Of a stretch of DNA of 8,450 bases, positions 1 through 6,403 are shown one piece after another. The first letter of the stretch is position 1; the number at the start of each line of letters is the position of its first letter. Source of the stretch: DASWTL01 sp966250385 (lineage in GTDB: Bacteria; Bacteroidota; Bacteroidia; Sphingobacteriales; Sphingobacteriaceae); NCBI GenBank assembly GCA_966250385.1, contig CBINHC010000037.1:1-8450 (forward strand), written 5' to 3'. The notes below the pieces were generated by a model. It made no database searches. It saw only the letters and a list, made by a program, of their open reading frames with translations, and was not told the origin of the DNA. The position numbers and the translations under genes were made by a program.

Positions 1-30
1 TCAGTTCCGCCTTCCTTGCGAAAGCGAGTG

Positions 31-61
31 CAAAGATATAAAAAGAAGCCATACCGCGCAA
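31..61 (-). promoter_or_regulatory. Bacteroidota-type promoter reading out of the window to the left
   Basis: On the minus strand there is a TATCTTTG box (plus-strand 31-38) that matches the Bacteroidota -7 consensus TAnnTTTG. A TTG (plus-strand 59-61) lies 20 bp upstream, about the spacing expected for the -33 element. Transcription should start near positions 24-28 and run leftward, so the gene served lies outside the window. The remaining 25 bases hold no start codon I can assign. The match to the consensus is seen; activity is inferred. Confidence 0.55.
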
Positions 62-130
62 GAACCCCGCGATTATTCTTTATTTATATCCTCAATACCC
101 TGGACATCAGCGGTAAAAAAACATCCCGCC

Positions 131-165
131 ATTTCCGCGGGAAATTGCCGCGAGTTGTACCTTTG
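131..165 (+). promoter_or_regulatory. Probable rsmF promoter -7 box with adjacent inverted repeat
   Basis: TACCTTTG at 158-165 matches the Bacteroidota -7 box TAnnTTTG and ends only five bases before the ATG at 171. No convincing -33 TTTG is present at the usual distance (positions 132-136 read TTTCC). An inverted repeat, ATTTCC (131-136) and GGAAAT (140-145), sits between the expected -33 and -7 positions and could be an operator or chance. If the box is used, the transcript would start at or within a few bases of the start codon. Confidence 0.4.
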
Positions 166-170
166 GATTA

Positions 171-1541
171 ATGAGCAATATATTCCCCCCGGCATTGGTC
201 CGGTCACTAAAAAAAGAATTCAACTTTGAAGAAGAACGCTTCTTTACAACCCATGAGCAGCAGGAACAGATAACATCTGTCCGCATAAACCCTGGGAAAG
301 ATACAATGCTATTCGATGACCGCGACGAAGTTCCCTGGTGTTCTTCCGGAAGATACCTGCAGGAACGCCCATCCTTCATTTCGGATCCGTACTTTCATGC
401 GGGAACCTATTATGTCCAGGAAGCTTCTTCCATGTTCCTGCACCATATCCTGAAGCATCATGCAAACCTGAACCGAAAACTGAACGCTCTGGACCTGTGT
501 GCCGCTCCGGGAGGAAAAAGTACACTGATCAGCTCCCTGCTGAACGATGACAGCTTACTCGTCTCAAATGAGATTATCAAAACCCGGGTCAACGTACTCG
601 CCGACAACCTGACTAAGTGGGGGCCGGTAAATACTGTAGTGACCAACAATGACCCAAAGGACTTTTCCCGGATTCCGGGTTTTTTTGATATAATGGTAAT
701 TGATGCTCCCTGTTCCGGATCCGGAATGTTCAGAAAGGATCCGCAGGCAATTACCGAGTGGTCGGAAAGCGCCGTACAGCTATGCAGCCAGCGACAGCAA
801 CGAATCCTGGCAGATGCCTATCCGGCTTTGAAAAAAGGTGGGCTTCTGATTTACTCCACCTGCTCCTACTCGATAGAAGAGAACGAGCATATTGCCGACT
901 GGCTTTGTGATCATTTCGACGTAACGCCGGTCGCCGTTCCGGTGGAAGAGTCCTGGGGGATCGTAGAGACTCGCTCCGGCGCACATCAGGCATATGGCTA
1001 TCGCTTTTACCCCCACAAAGTAAAAGGCGAAGGGTTTTTCGTATCCTGCTTCATCAAGAATGACGGGGACGAAGGCTTTTTACCAGCAAAAGGGAAGCTG
1101 GAAACCGCCGGAAAACAAGAGTCCGAAATACTAAGCCGATGGGTCAACTCGACCGACCCGCTTGAACTGATCCGTTTCAACGGGGAGTTTCTGGCATTCC
1201 CCCGCTCGCTTACCGATGAACTAAAAACCCTTCAAGCAAAGCTTTATATCAAAAAAGCAGGGACCCGGTTGGGCCGGCTTGCTGGAAAAGATCTGGTACC
1301 TGACCATGAACTTGCGCAGGGTTTCATAGCAAGCCCGGATACCCCGCGGGTCAATGTGGATAAGGAGACAGCCCTTACTTATCTTAAGAAAGAAGATATC
1401 CGCCTTCCGGGAGCTCCGACCGGCTGGACCCTGATCTGTTATGAAGGCTTCCCGCTGGGGTGGGCAAAAATATTGCCCAACAGGGTAAATAATTACTACC
1501 CAAAAGAATTGCGTATACTGAAGGATCTTCGGAATCTTTAA
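171..1541 (+). CDS. rsmF: RsmF-like rRNA cytosine-C5 methyltransferase (NOL1/NOP2/Sun family)
   Basis: This is a 456-aa cytosolic SAM-dependent enzyme expected to methylate carbon 5 of a cytosine in rRNA. The SAM-binding motif DLCAAPGGKST is at residues 108-118. Motif IV PCSGSGMFRKDP is at 180-191 with Cys181, the product-release cysteine in this family. Motif VI TCSYSIEENE is at 230-239 with the nucleophile Cys231. A PH...GEGFF block (281-290) closes the catalytic fold. The C-terminal third, ending in a GW-KILPN-VNNYYPKELR type block near residues 435-450, resembles the RNA-binding tail of E. coli RsmF (16S C1407) rather than RsmB, which carries an N-terminal NusB-like domain absent here. 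The length is close to that of RsmF. The exact target base cannot be read from sequence, so the symbol marks family likeness. The ATG at 171 gives the full N-terminus and has no clear Shine-Dalgarno. The stop overlaps the convergent downstream gene by four bases. Confidence 0.9.
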   Translation: MSNIFPPALVRSLKKEFNFEEERFFTTHEQQEQITSVRINPGKDTMLFDDRDEVPWCSSGRYLQERPSFISDPYFHAGTYYVQEASSMFLHHILKHHANLNRKLNALDLCAAPGGKSTLISSLLNDDSLLVSNEIIKTRVNVLADNLTKWGPVNTVVTNNDPKDFSRIPGFFDIMVIDAPCSGSGMFRKDPQAITEWSESAVQLCSQRQQRILADAYPALKKGGLLIYSTCSYSIEENEHIADWLCDHFDVTPVAVPVEESWGIVETRSGAHQAYGYRFYPHKVKGEGFFVSCFIKNDGDEGFLPAKGKLETAGKQESEILSRWVNSTDPLELIRFNGEFLAFPRSLTDELKTLQAKLYIKKAGTRLGRLAGKDLVPDHELAQGFIASPDTPRVNVDKETALTYLKKEDIRLPGAPTGWTLICYEGFPLGWAKILPNRVNNYYPKELRILKDLRNL

Positions 1542-1897
1542 TACTGCCCGGTGGACAACAGGACCAAGGTACATGCCTCCATGCATTCGATACCGTTTTC
1601 CACCGCGATCTTTTCGAGCCGGTAATTCTCGGTTCCGGGATTGAAGATGATGCGCCGGGGCTTGGTCTCAAGAATATAATCAAAAAGGTCCTCCTGGTGC
1701 CGGGGCCCGACGTAAAGCGTGATGGTGTCAATATCTGCATGAATCCGGACCGGCTTCTCAATAGGAACGCCGGCAACTTCACCAGCTTTGATTCCAACAT
1801 TAACAATCGGATGACCATATCGAACCAGTCTGTTGGCAGCAAGATTTGCGTACCGGTTTGGATCCGGAGTGGCTCCCAGAATTAACGTTTTTTTCAT
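1538..1897 (-). CDS. CoA-binding protein (CoA_binding_2, YccU-like Rossmann fold)
   Basis: This 119-aa soluble protein is a single Rossmann-like domain of the CoA_binding_2 family, related to the CoA-binding module of succinyl-CoA synthetase. Visible features are the N-terminal strand-turn TLILGATPDPNRYA (residues 4-17), the second strand HPIVNVG (29-35), NPGTEN (86-91), and the family's C-terminal CMEACTLVLL segment (105-114) with two cysteines. No catalytic domain is attached, as is usual for the family, and its biological role is not established. The start codon overlaps the stop of the upstream FAD dehydrogenase gene (ATGA), with an AAGGA Shine-Dalgarno-like stretch just before it, so translation is probably coupled. 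Its TAA and the stop of rsmF share the palindrome TTAA. The family assignment is confident; a link to the dehydrogenase is inferred from the overlap. Confidence 0.85.
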   Translation of the reverse strand: MKKTLILGATPDPNRYANLAANRLVRYGHPIVNVGIKAGEVAGVPIEKPVRIHADIDTITLYVGPRHQEDLFDYILETKPRRIIFNPGTENYRLEKIAVENGIECMEACTLVLLSTGQY

Positions 1898-3444
1898 CCT
1901 TCTTTATTTTTTATTGCTTCGGCACAATTTATTCCATCAATTGCTGCAGAAACTATGCCACCTGCATATCCGGCACCTTCACCGCATGGGTAAAGGCCTT
2001 CTATCTGCGGATGCTGAAGGGTCTCGCGGTCCCGCGGGATTCGCACCGGAGATGATGTGCGAGACTCCACTCCAACCAGCACTGCCTCATTGGTGAAGTA
2101 CCCTCTCATCTTTTTCCCGAATACCGGCAAGGCCTTCTGCAGCCTTTTGTAGACGAGGGCGGGTAAAACTTCCGTCAGATCGGAGCTTTTGGTTCCCGGC
2201 AGATATGAATTTGTAGGAATATCCCGCGAAACACGACCATCCACAAAATCAACCATTCTCTGAGCAGGTGCAACCAGATGCCCTCCGCCGGCAACAAAAG
2301 CCTTCCGCTCAACCTCCGCCTGAAATTTCAGAAGCCGGAAAGGATCAGCGGAAGATCCCGGAACATCTTCGAGATTGATCTGCACTACGGTTCCTGAATT
2401 TGCGAAGGGATTATTCCGCTTGGAAGGAGACCAGCCATTAACAACGACTTCGTCATAATCAGTTGAGCACGGCGCAATGATCCCCCCCGGACACATGCAA
2501 AACGAAAATACGCCGTGGCCCTCTACCTGCTCCACCAGACTGTAATAGGAAGGCGGGAGGAACGGACCGCGGACAGAACAATGATACTGCGCCTGGTCAA
2601 TTACCGACTGTGGATGTTCGATCCTCACGCCTAATGCGAACGGTTTGGCTTCGATCAGAACCTGCTGCCTTTCCAACATAAAATAGATATCGCGTGCAGA
2701 ATGACCGGTCGCCAGGATCACCGAACCTGCCAGAATTTGCTCACCTGCTGCCGTTCTAACTCCCCGGACCTTATTACTCTCAAGGATCAGGTCGGTCACT
2801 TTACAGCCGAACCGTACCTCGCCGCCGGCGTTCAGGATACTATCGCGGATGGATGTCATAATCAGTGGAAGTTTATTCGTCCCGATATGGGGCCGCGCAT
2901 CTATCAGAATTTCCTCCGTTGCGCCGTGTGCGACGAAGGCATTCAACACATAGTTAACGTCGCCGCGTTTATTTGACCGTGTATAAAGCTTTCCATCTGA
3001 GTAAGTTCCGGCCCCGCCTTCACCGAAACAATAATTGGATTCCGGGTTTATGACCCCCTCCTTGTTAATTGCAGCCAGATCGCGGCGTCGTTGCTTTACA
3101 TCCTTGCCCCGTTCCAGGATAACGGGCTTTAATCCCAGTTCGATGCAGCGAAGCGCTGCGAAGAGTCCGGCCGGACCTGCACCGATAATAATGACTGGCC
3201 TCCGATCGGAAACATTAGGAAATTCCACCGAGAACATCTCGGGCACGGGTTCCTCGTCAATGTACACCTTTACTTTTAGCCGGTACACGACCTTGCGTCC
3301 CCGGGCGTCAATTGAGCGCTTACGAACCTTAACATGAGATATACGCTCTGAAGCTGTTTTCAGATGGCGGGCAGCGGCCTGCCTGACCAGGGATGCTTCA
3401 TTAACTTCTTCCGGAAGAAGAACAATTTCTAGTTCTGTGACCAT
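1894..3444 (-). CDS. FAD-dependent dehydrogenase (COG2509-type NAD(P)/FAD oxidoreductase)
   Basis: This 516-aa flavoprotein belongs to the uncharacterised FAD-dependent dehydrogenase family. An N-terminal domain of about 75 residues, rich in beta strands and basic residues (including HVKVRKRSIDARGRKVVYR), precedes the FAD fold, as is typical of this family. The dinucleotide-binding GAGPAG is at 88-93, followed by the acidic end of strand two, ERG (111-113). Further blocks are NYCFGEGGAGTYSDGKL (137-153), the second nucleotide motif ATGHSARD (245-252), FSFCMCPGG (313-321), ESRTSSPVRI (460-469), and the C-terminal FAD-contacting LYPCGEGAGYAGGI (484-497). No signal peptide or membrane span is seen, so it should be cytosolic. 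The substrate is unknown. Geranylgeranyl-reductase-like or other flavoprotein roles cannot be told apart from sequence. It is the first gene of a two-gene operon with the CoA-binding protein. The ATG at 3444 was chosen because it begins the family's N-terminal domain and lies about 30 bp downstream of a -7 box. Confidence 0.9.
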   Translation of the reverse strand: MVTELEIVLLPEEVNEASLVRQAAARHLKTASERISHVKVRKRSIDARGRKVVYRLKVKVYIDEEPVPEMFSVEFPNVSDRRPVIIIGAGPAGLFAALRCIELGLKPVILERGKDVKQRRRDLAAINKEGVINPESNYCFGEGGAGTYSDGKLYTRSNKRGDVNYVLNAFVAHGATEEILIDARPHIGTNKLPLIMTSIRDSILNAGGEVRFGCKVTDLILESNKVRGVRTAAGEQILAGSVILATGHSARDIYFMLERQQVLIEAKPFALGVRIEHPQSVIDQAQYHCSVRGPFLPPSYYSLVEQVEGHGVFSFCMCPGGIIAPCSTDYDEVVVNGWSPSKRNNPFANSGTVVQINLEDVPGSSADPFRLLKFQAEVERKAFVAGGGHLVAPAQRMVDFVDGRVSRDIPTNSYLPGTKSSDLTEVLPALVYKRLQKALPVFGKKMRGYFTNEAVLVGVESRTSSPVRIPRDRETLQHPQIEGLYPCGEGAGYAGGIVSAAIDGINCAEAIKNKEG

Positions 3445-3476
3445 ATCAGCGGCCGGGTTCTTATCCCAGATCGTTG

Positions 3477-3484
3477 CAAAAATA
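3477..3484 (-). promoter_or_regulatory. Probable -7 box for the FAD dehydrogenase/CoA-binding operon
   Basis: The minus strand reads TATTTTTG here, matching TAnnTTTG. It predicts a start near 3470-3473 and a leader of about 28 bases before the ATG at 3444. The upstream -33 element is poor: the nearest TTG, at plus-strand 3509-3511, is farther than usual. The site is in an AT-rich patch, so a chance match is possible. Confidence 0.4.
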
Positions 3485-3531
3485 TTAATAATCTGGCGAG
3501 CTAGGAGCCAATATGGCAGTAGTTTTTTTTG

Positions 3532-3557
3532 TACTTTGGCATTTTACCCCCGGGGTA
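3532..3557 (+). promoter_or_regulatory. Candidate lemA-operon promoter with a palindrome at the expected start site
   Basis: TACTTTGG at 3532-3539, preceded by a run of eight Ts, is a near match to the Bacteroidota -7 box TAnnTTTG with one base off. Immediately downstream, TACCCC (3545-3550), a central C, and GGGGTA (3552-3557) form a perfect 13-bp palindrome where transcription would begin. The lemA ATG follows 36 bases later. The palindrome could be an operator, a start-site hairpin in the leader RNA, or chance. Confidence 0.35.
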
Positions 3558-3593
3558 TGATAATTGATTAGGTTAACACGATAAACAGACAAC

Positions 3594-4172
3594 ATGAAAA
3601 GAATCCTTTACATCCTCCTGGCCTTTGCAGGCCTATCTACATTAACATCTTGCGGTTATAACTCGATGATTCAGCTTGACGAGCAGGTCCAATCGCAGTG
3701 GGCGCAGGTCCAGAATGTTTACCAGCGTCGGGCGGACCTTATCCCCAACCTGGTCAATACGGTTAAAGGCGCAGCAAATTTTGAAAAGGAAACACTCACT
3801 GCCGTCATTAACGCCCGGGCCAAAGCAACTTCCATCCAGGTTGACCCTGACAAACTGACTCCTGAAAATATTCAAAAGTTCCAGTCTGCCCAGGGCGAGT
3901 TAAGCTCAGCGATCGGAAGATTACTGGTCGTGACCGAAAATTACCCGGACCTCAAAGCGAACGCAAACTTCCAGGAACTTCAGGCACAGCTGGAGGGCAC
4001 CGAGAACCGGATTACTGTTGAGCGCCAAAAATTTAACCAGGTCACCCAGGAGTACAACTCAAAGATCCGAAGCTTTCCGAATAACATTACCGCGGGTATG
4101 TTTGGATTCGAGAAAAAAGGGTACTTCCAGGCGGAGGCAGGATCACAGACGGCTCCGAAGGTAGAATTCTAA
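3594..4172 (+). CDS. lemA: LemA family lipoprotein
   Basis: This 192-aa LemA-family protein is mostly alpha-helical and envelope-associated; its biochemical role is not established. Residues 1-20 form a lipoprotein signal peptide: basic MKR, a hydrophobic stretch, and the lipobox TLTSC with Cys20 as the expected lipidated residue. Many LemA proteins instead carry a plain N-terminal transmembrane helix. Family blocks are VYQRRADLIPNLV (42-54), the GELSSAIGRLLVVTENYPDLKA region (101-122), EGTENRITVERQKFN (134-148), and the C-terminal FPNNITAGMFGFEKKGYF (161-178). The length is typical. It is the first gene of the rightward run and is followed after 11 bases by the first TPM-domain gene, a neighbourhood common in Bacteroidota. 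No strong Shine-Dalgarno precedes the ATG, which was chosen because it begins the signal peptide directly. Confidence 0.92.
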   Translation: MKRILYILLAFAGLSTLTSCGYNSMIQLDEQVQSQWAQVQNVYQRRADLIPNLVNTVKGAANFEKETLTAVINARAKATSIQVDPDKLTPENIQKFQSAQGELSSAIGRLLVVTENYPDLKANANFQELQAQLEGTENRITVERQKFNQVTQEYNSKIRSFPNNITAGMFGFEKKGYFQAEAGSQTAPKVEF

Positions 4173-4183
4173 GTGATTTTCCG

Positions 4184-4621
4184 ATGGGAATTTTTAAAGA
4201 AAGTGAAATAGAAGCCATACAGAGAGCCGTGGAGGATGCTGAGCGGTTCACCTCCGGAGAAATCAGGGTTTGTGTTGAAAAGAAATGCAAAGAACCGGTA
4301 CTTGACCGCGCGGTCAACTATTTTGAGGAGCTTGGAATGGATCAGACAGCACTTCGAAACGGAGTGCTGATCTATCTCGCCGTTGAGGATCATCAGTTTG
4401 CAATTATCGGTGATGCCGGGATCAACAAAGCGGTTCCCGCTGATTTCTGGGATAGCACCAAGTACGCCATGCTAGAAAAGTTCAGACAGGGCAACATGGC
4501 TGAGGGAGTTATTACGGGAATCCATCTTGCAGGACAACAACTTAAAACCTTATTTCCTTTCCAGGGGGATGACGACATCAACGAACTTCCAAACGACATT
4601 GTGTTCGGAGACAAGAAGTAA
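4184..4621 (+). CDS. TPM-domain protein, cytosolic form
   Basis: This 145-aa protein consists almost entirely of one TPM domain (TPM_phosphatase fold, named from TLP18.3/Psb32/MOLO-1 proteins; the plant TLP18.3 domain has reported acid phosphatase activity). Visible blocks are the opening helix IEAIQRAVEDAE (residues 9-20), the SGEIRV strand (24-29), RNGVLIYLA (58-66), and FAIIGDAGINKAVP (71-84), which corresponds to the RRVTIQTGYGVEGALP segment of the next gene. There is no signal peptide, transmembrane helix or Gly-rich tail, so it is predicted to stay in the cytoplasm, unlike its neighbour. It ends with LPNDIVFGDKK. It lies 11 bases after lemA and 22 bases before the exported TPM gene. The two TPM genes are probably ancient duplicates that have diverged in location. 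Enzymatic activity is not demonstrated by anything visible here. Confidence 0.88.
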   Translation: MGIFKESEIEAIQRAVEDAERFTSGEIRVCVEKKCKEPVLDRAVNYFEELGMDQTALRNGVLIYLAVEDHQFAIIGDAGINKAVPADFWDSTKYAMLEKFRQGNMAEGVITGIHLAGQQLKTLFPFQGDDDINELPNDIVFGDKK

Positions 4622-4643
4622 TCGGCACAAGAAAAACATCATA

Positions 4644-5435
4644 ATGACTTATAAGAAAATTATATCCTTTTTTACTTTCCTGCTTTTCACCTCCGTCCTA
4701 TTAGCCCAGACCTTTCCGGATAAACCAAACCGGCTTGTCAACGACTATACGAATACCCTTTCGCCCTCGGAAATTGAGGCACTGGAGAACAAGCTGGTCG
4801 CTTTTGATGACAGCTCATCTACCCAGGTAGCAGTCGTCCTGATCAGATCTCTCGAAGGATATGATGTATCTGACTATGCCGTGAGGCTGGCAGAAAGCTG
4901 GGGTATAGGCAGCCGGGGGAAAAACAACGGGGTATTGCTTCTCGCGTCGTTAGGTGACCGGAGGGTAACCATCCAGACTGGTTATGGTGTAGAAGGTGCT
5001 CTACCGGATGCGATTACCAAGCGCATCATCACGAACGAGATCACTCCCAACTTCAAACAGGGCAATTACTATCGCGGACTCGATGAGGGCACAGACGCGA
5101 TTATTGCCTATACACGAGGTGAATACAAGAATGACAAACCGCAAAAAAGTTCAGAAAAAGGCGGCAGTGTCGGCTTCATCATCCTGATCATAGTCCTCAT
5201 TATCATATTTCTTAGAAAGCGCGGCGGAGGAGGCGGGGGAACCGTAATCGGCGGCCGCGGAGCTGCAAGCCCGTTCTGGTGGATGTTAATGGGCTCCGGC
5301 ATGGGGCAGCGGCACCGTGGCGGAGGCTGGGGCGGATTTAGCGGAGGGGGCGGCGGCTTCGGAGGAGGTGGAGGCGGGTTTGGCGGCTTCGGAGGAGGAT
5401 CATTCGGCGGCGGCGGATCAAGTGGCAGCTGGTAA
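4644..5435 (+). CDS. Exported TPM-domain protein with membrane anchor and Gly-rich tail (YgcG-like)
   Basis: This is a 263-aa protein from the ATG at 4644. The same frame is open upstream to 4527, but that would overlap the previous gene by 95 bases and bury the signal peptide, so 4644 is preferred. Residues 1-21 form a Sec signal peptide (TYKK, hydrophobic core, cleavage likely after SVLLA). The TPM domain spans about 24-160, with FPDKPNRLVNDYTNTLS near its start, SWGIGSRGKNNGVLLLAS (85-102) and RRVTIQTGYGVEGALPD (106-122). A transmembrane helix follows at about 175-190 (GSVGFIILIIVLIIIFL), then RKR and a glycine-rich tail from 194 to 261, ending SSGSW. By charge, the TPM domain would be outside the inner membrane and the Gly tail in the cytoplasm. 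This architecture is the classic YgcG type. The function is unknown; the family is often found with LemA. Confidence 0.9.
   Translation: MTYKKIISFFTFLLFTSVLLAQTFPDKPNRLVNDYTNTLSPSEIEALENKLVAFDDSSSTQVAVVLIRSLEGYDVSDYAVRLAESWGIGSRGKNNGVLLLASLGDRRVTIQTGYGVEGALPDAITKRIITNEITPNFKQGNYYRGLDEGTDAIIAYTRGEYKNDKPQKSSEKGGSVGFIILIIVLIIIFLRKRGGGGGGTVIGGRGAASPFWWMLMGSGMGQRHRGGGWGGFSGGGGGFGGGGGGFGGFGGGSFGGGGSSGSW
5352..5398 (+). repeat. 17-bp direct repeat in the Gly-rich tail
   Basis: GGCGGCTTCGGAGGAGG occurs at 5352-5368 and again at 5382-5398, exactly 30 bp apart and therefore in frame (ten codons). It lies in the Gly/Phe-rich coding tail of the exported TPM protein. It is probably low-complexity slippage or duplication and a likely site of length variation. 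Confidence 0.75.
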
Positions 5436-5445
5436 ATTCTAAACT

Positions 5446-5853
5446 ATGTTACGCAGAGATTTTCTTCAGGCGCAGATGCAGAAGCTTGCCCAGGTGCTCG
5501 CCCGAATCATCGGGTTGAAAAGGGACGGGCTTACAGTAGAGGCGGAAGCCATCCTCAAGCAAGCGCTAGAGGACGAGTTTGGTTTGGCTACGGGCGGCTT
5601 TCAGCACATCAGTGCAGAAGAGTTCATCACCAACATCCGAGCTCAGGGCTACAACGCGGAGAAAGCGGACCTCCTTTCACAGTTTCTATTTGAGTGGGCA
5701 TCCCCATTCAGAAGGGATGACCCGGCAAACGAAAATCTCCTCGGAAAAGTTCTCGCCCTTTATGATTTTCTCGAAACAGATTTTCACCAGCAATCGCTTG
5801 AGAACCTTAAACGGCGAACCATCATCAGGAACTTCCTATCAAAACGGAATTAA
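5446..5853 (+). CDS. Hypothetical helical protein between TPM and Nudix genes
   Basis: This 135-aa protein is one I do not firmly recognise. It is predicted soluble and all-helical: there is no signal peptide or membrane span and very few strand-like segments. The N-terminal helix (residues 4-24, FLQAQMQKLAQVLARIIGLKR) leads into a second helix with an EAEAILKQALEDEFGL pattern (32-47), reminiscent of a TPR-like helical hairpin. From memory the N-terminal half is loosely like DUF6483-type proteins, which I cannot verify. The C-terminus is basic (LKRRTIIRNFLSKRN). It starts 10 bases after the exported TPM gene, and its stop TAA overlaps the Nudix start (TAATG), so it should be co-translated with the Nudix gene. 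The coding call is supported by tight packing and a full-length frame without better alternatives; the function is unknown. Confidence 0.75.
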   Translation: MLRRDFLQAQMQKLAQVLARIIGLKRDGLTVEAEAILKQALEDEFGLATGGFQHISAEEFITNIRAQGYNAEKADLLSQFLFEWASPFRRDDPANENLLGKVLALYDFLETDFHQQSLENLKRRTIIRNFLSKRN

Positions 5854-6401
5854 TGAAAGAATTGAAATGGCAGAAGTTGTCCACCAAATACCTCGTAAAG
5901 GAAAAGTGGGCAACCCTGCGGGTAGACACATGCAAACTGCCGGACGGACAGGTAGTCGACGACTATTACGTCCTCGAATACTCTGACTGGGTCAATGCCG
6001 TTGCGTTGACTGAAGATAACAAGGTGATCCTGATCACGCAGTACCGTCATGGCGCGGAAGAAGTCATTACGGAAATCCCGGGTGGCTGTATAGACCCTGG
6101 AGAAACTCCGGAAGCGGCTGTACGAAGGGAGCTACTGGAGGAGACCGGGTATTCGTTCTCTACTATTGAACCATTGGTTACGCTGTATGCAAATCCTTCA
6201 ACTGCCAGAAACAAGACATACTCCTTTCTTGCAACCGGTGGCGTGAAGACACATCAGCAGCAGCTAGACGGACGTGAACAGATCATCGTGCACCTGTTAA
6301 GCCTGGAAGAACTGAAAGAAAAGCTGTTAACCAACCAGATTTCCCAGGCATTACACTGCAGTGCACTGTTCTATGCGCTGCACCGGATCGGAGAAATCTA
6401 G
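5853..6401 (+). CDS. Nudix hydrolase, ADP-ribose pyrophosphatase-like
   Basis: This 182-aa cytosolic enzyme is predicted to hydrolyse a nucleoside diphosphate linked to another group, with divalent metal. The Nudix box is complete (G-x5-E-x7-RE-U-x-EE-x-G-U): Gly78, Glu84, Arg92-Glu93, Glu96-Glu97, Gly99 and Tyr100. The preceding QYRHGAEEVITEIPGG (63-78) and the following ANPSTARNKTYSFLA (113-127) resemble ADP-ribose/ADP-sugar pyrophosphatases more than MutT or Ap4A hydrolases, but substrate specificity cannot be settled by motif alone. An N-terminal beta domain (about residues 1-45, VKEKWATLRVDTCKLPDG) is the usual dimerising domain of ADP-ribose pyrophosphatases. Its ATG overlaps the TAA of the gene before it by one base (TAATG), indicating translational coupling. 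It is the last gene of the rightward run and ends 2 bp from the stop of the convergent gene, with no terminator between. Confidence 0.92.
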   Translation: MKELKWQKLSTKYLVKEKWATLRVDTCKLPDGQVVDDYYVLEYSDWVNAVALTEDNKVILITQYRHGAEEVITEIPGGCIDPGETPEAAVRRELLEETGYSFSTIEPLVTLYANPSTARNKTYSFLATGGVKTHQQQLDGREQIIVHLLSLEELKEKLLTNQISQALHCSALFYALHRIGEI

Positions 6402-6403
6402 GA

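Noticed and set aside
1355..1363. Perfect DnaA-box sequence TGTGGATAA (reverse of TTATCCACA) inside rsmF, and a one-mismatch copy at 3739-3747 in lemA.
   Set aside because: They are isolated single copies inside coding sequence, far from dnaA and without an AT-rich unwinding region or a cluster, so they do not support an origin of replication.
4527..4643. Upstream extension of the exported TPM gene with an earlier ATG.
   Set aside because: It would overlap the preceding gene by 95 bases and put about 39 residues in front of a clear signal peptide; the ATG at 4644 explains the protein better.
5218..5430. Gly-rich GC-skewed stretch that might be a foreign or repeat element.
   Set aside because: It is in frame and encodes the normal glycine-rich tail of YgcG-like TPM proteins; codon bias for glycine explains the composition.
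6354..6363. CACTGCAGTG palindrome near the end of the Nudix gene as a possible terminator or operator.
   Set aside because: It has no loop to speak of and no T-run, and it lies within conserved coding sequence; a ten-base palindrome can occur by chance.
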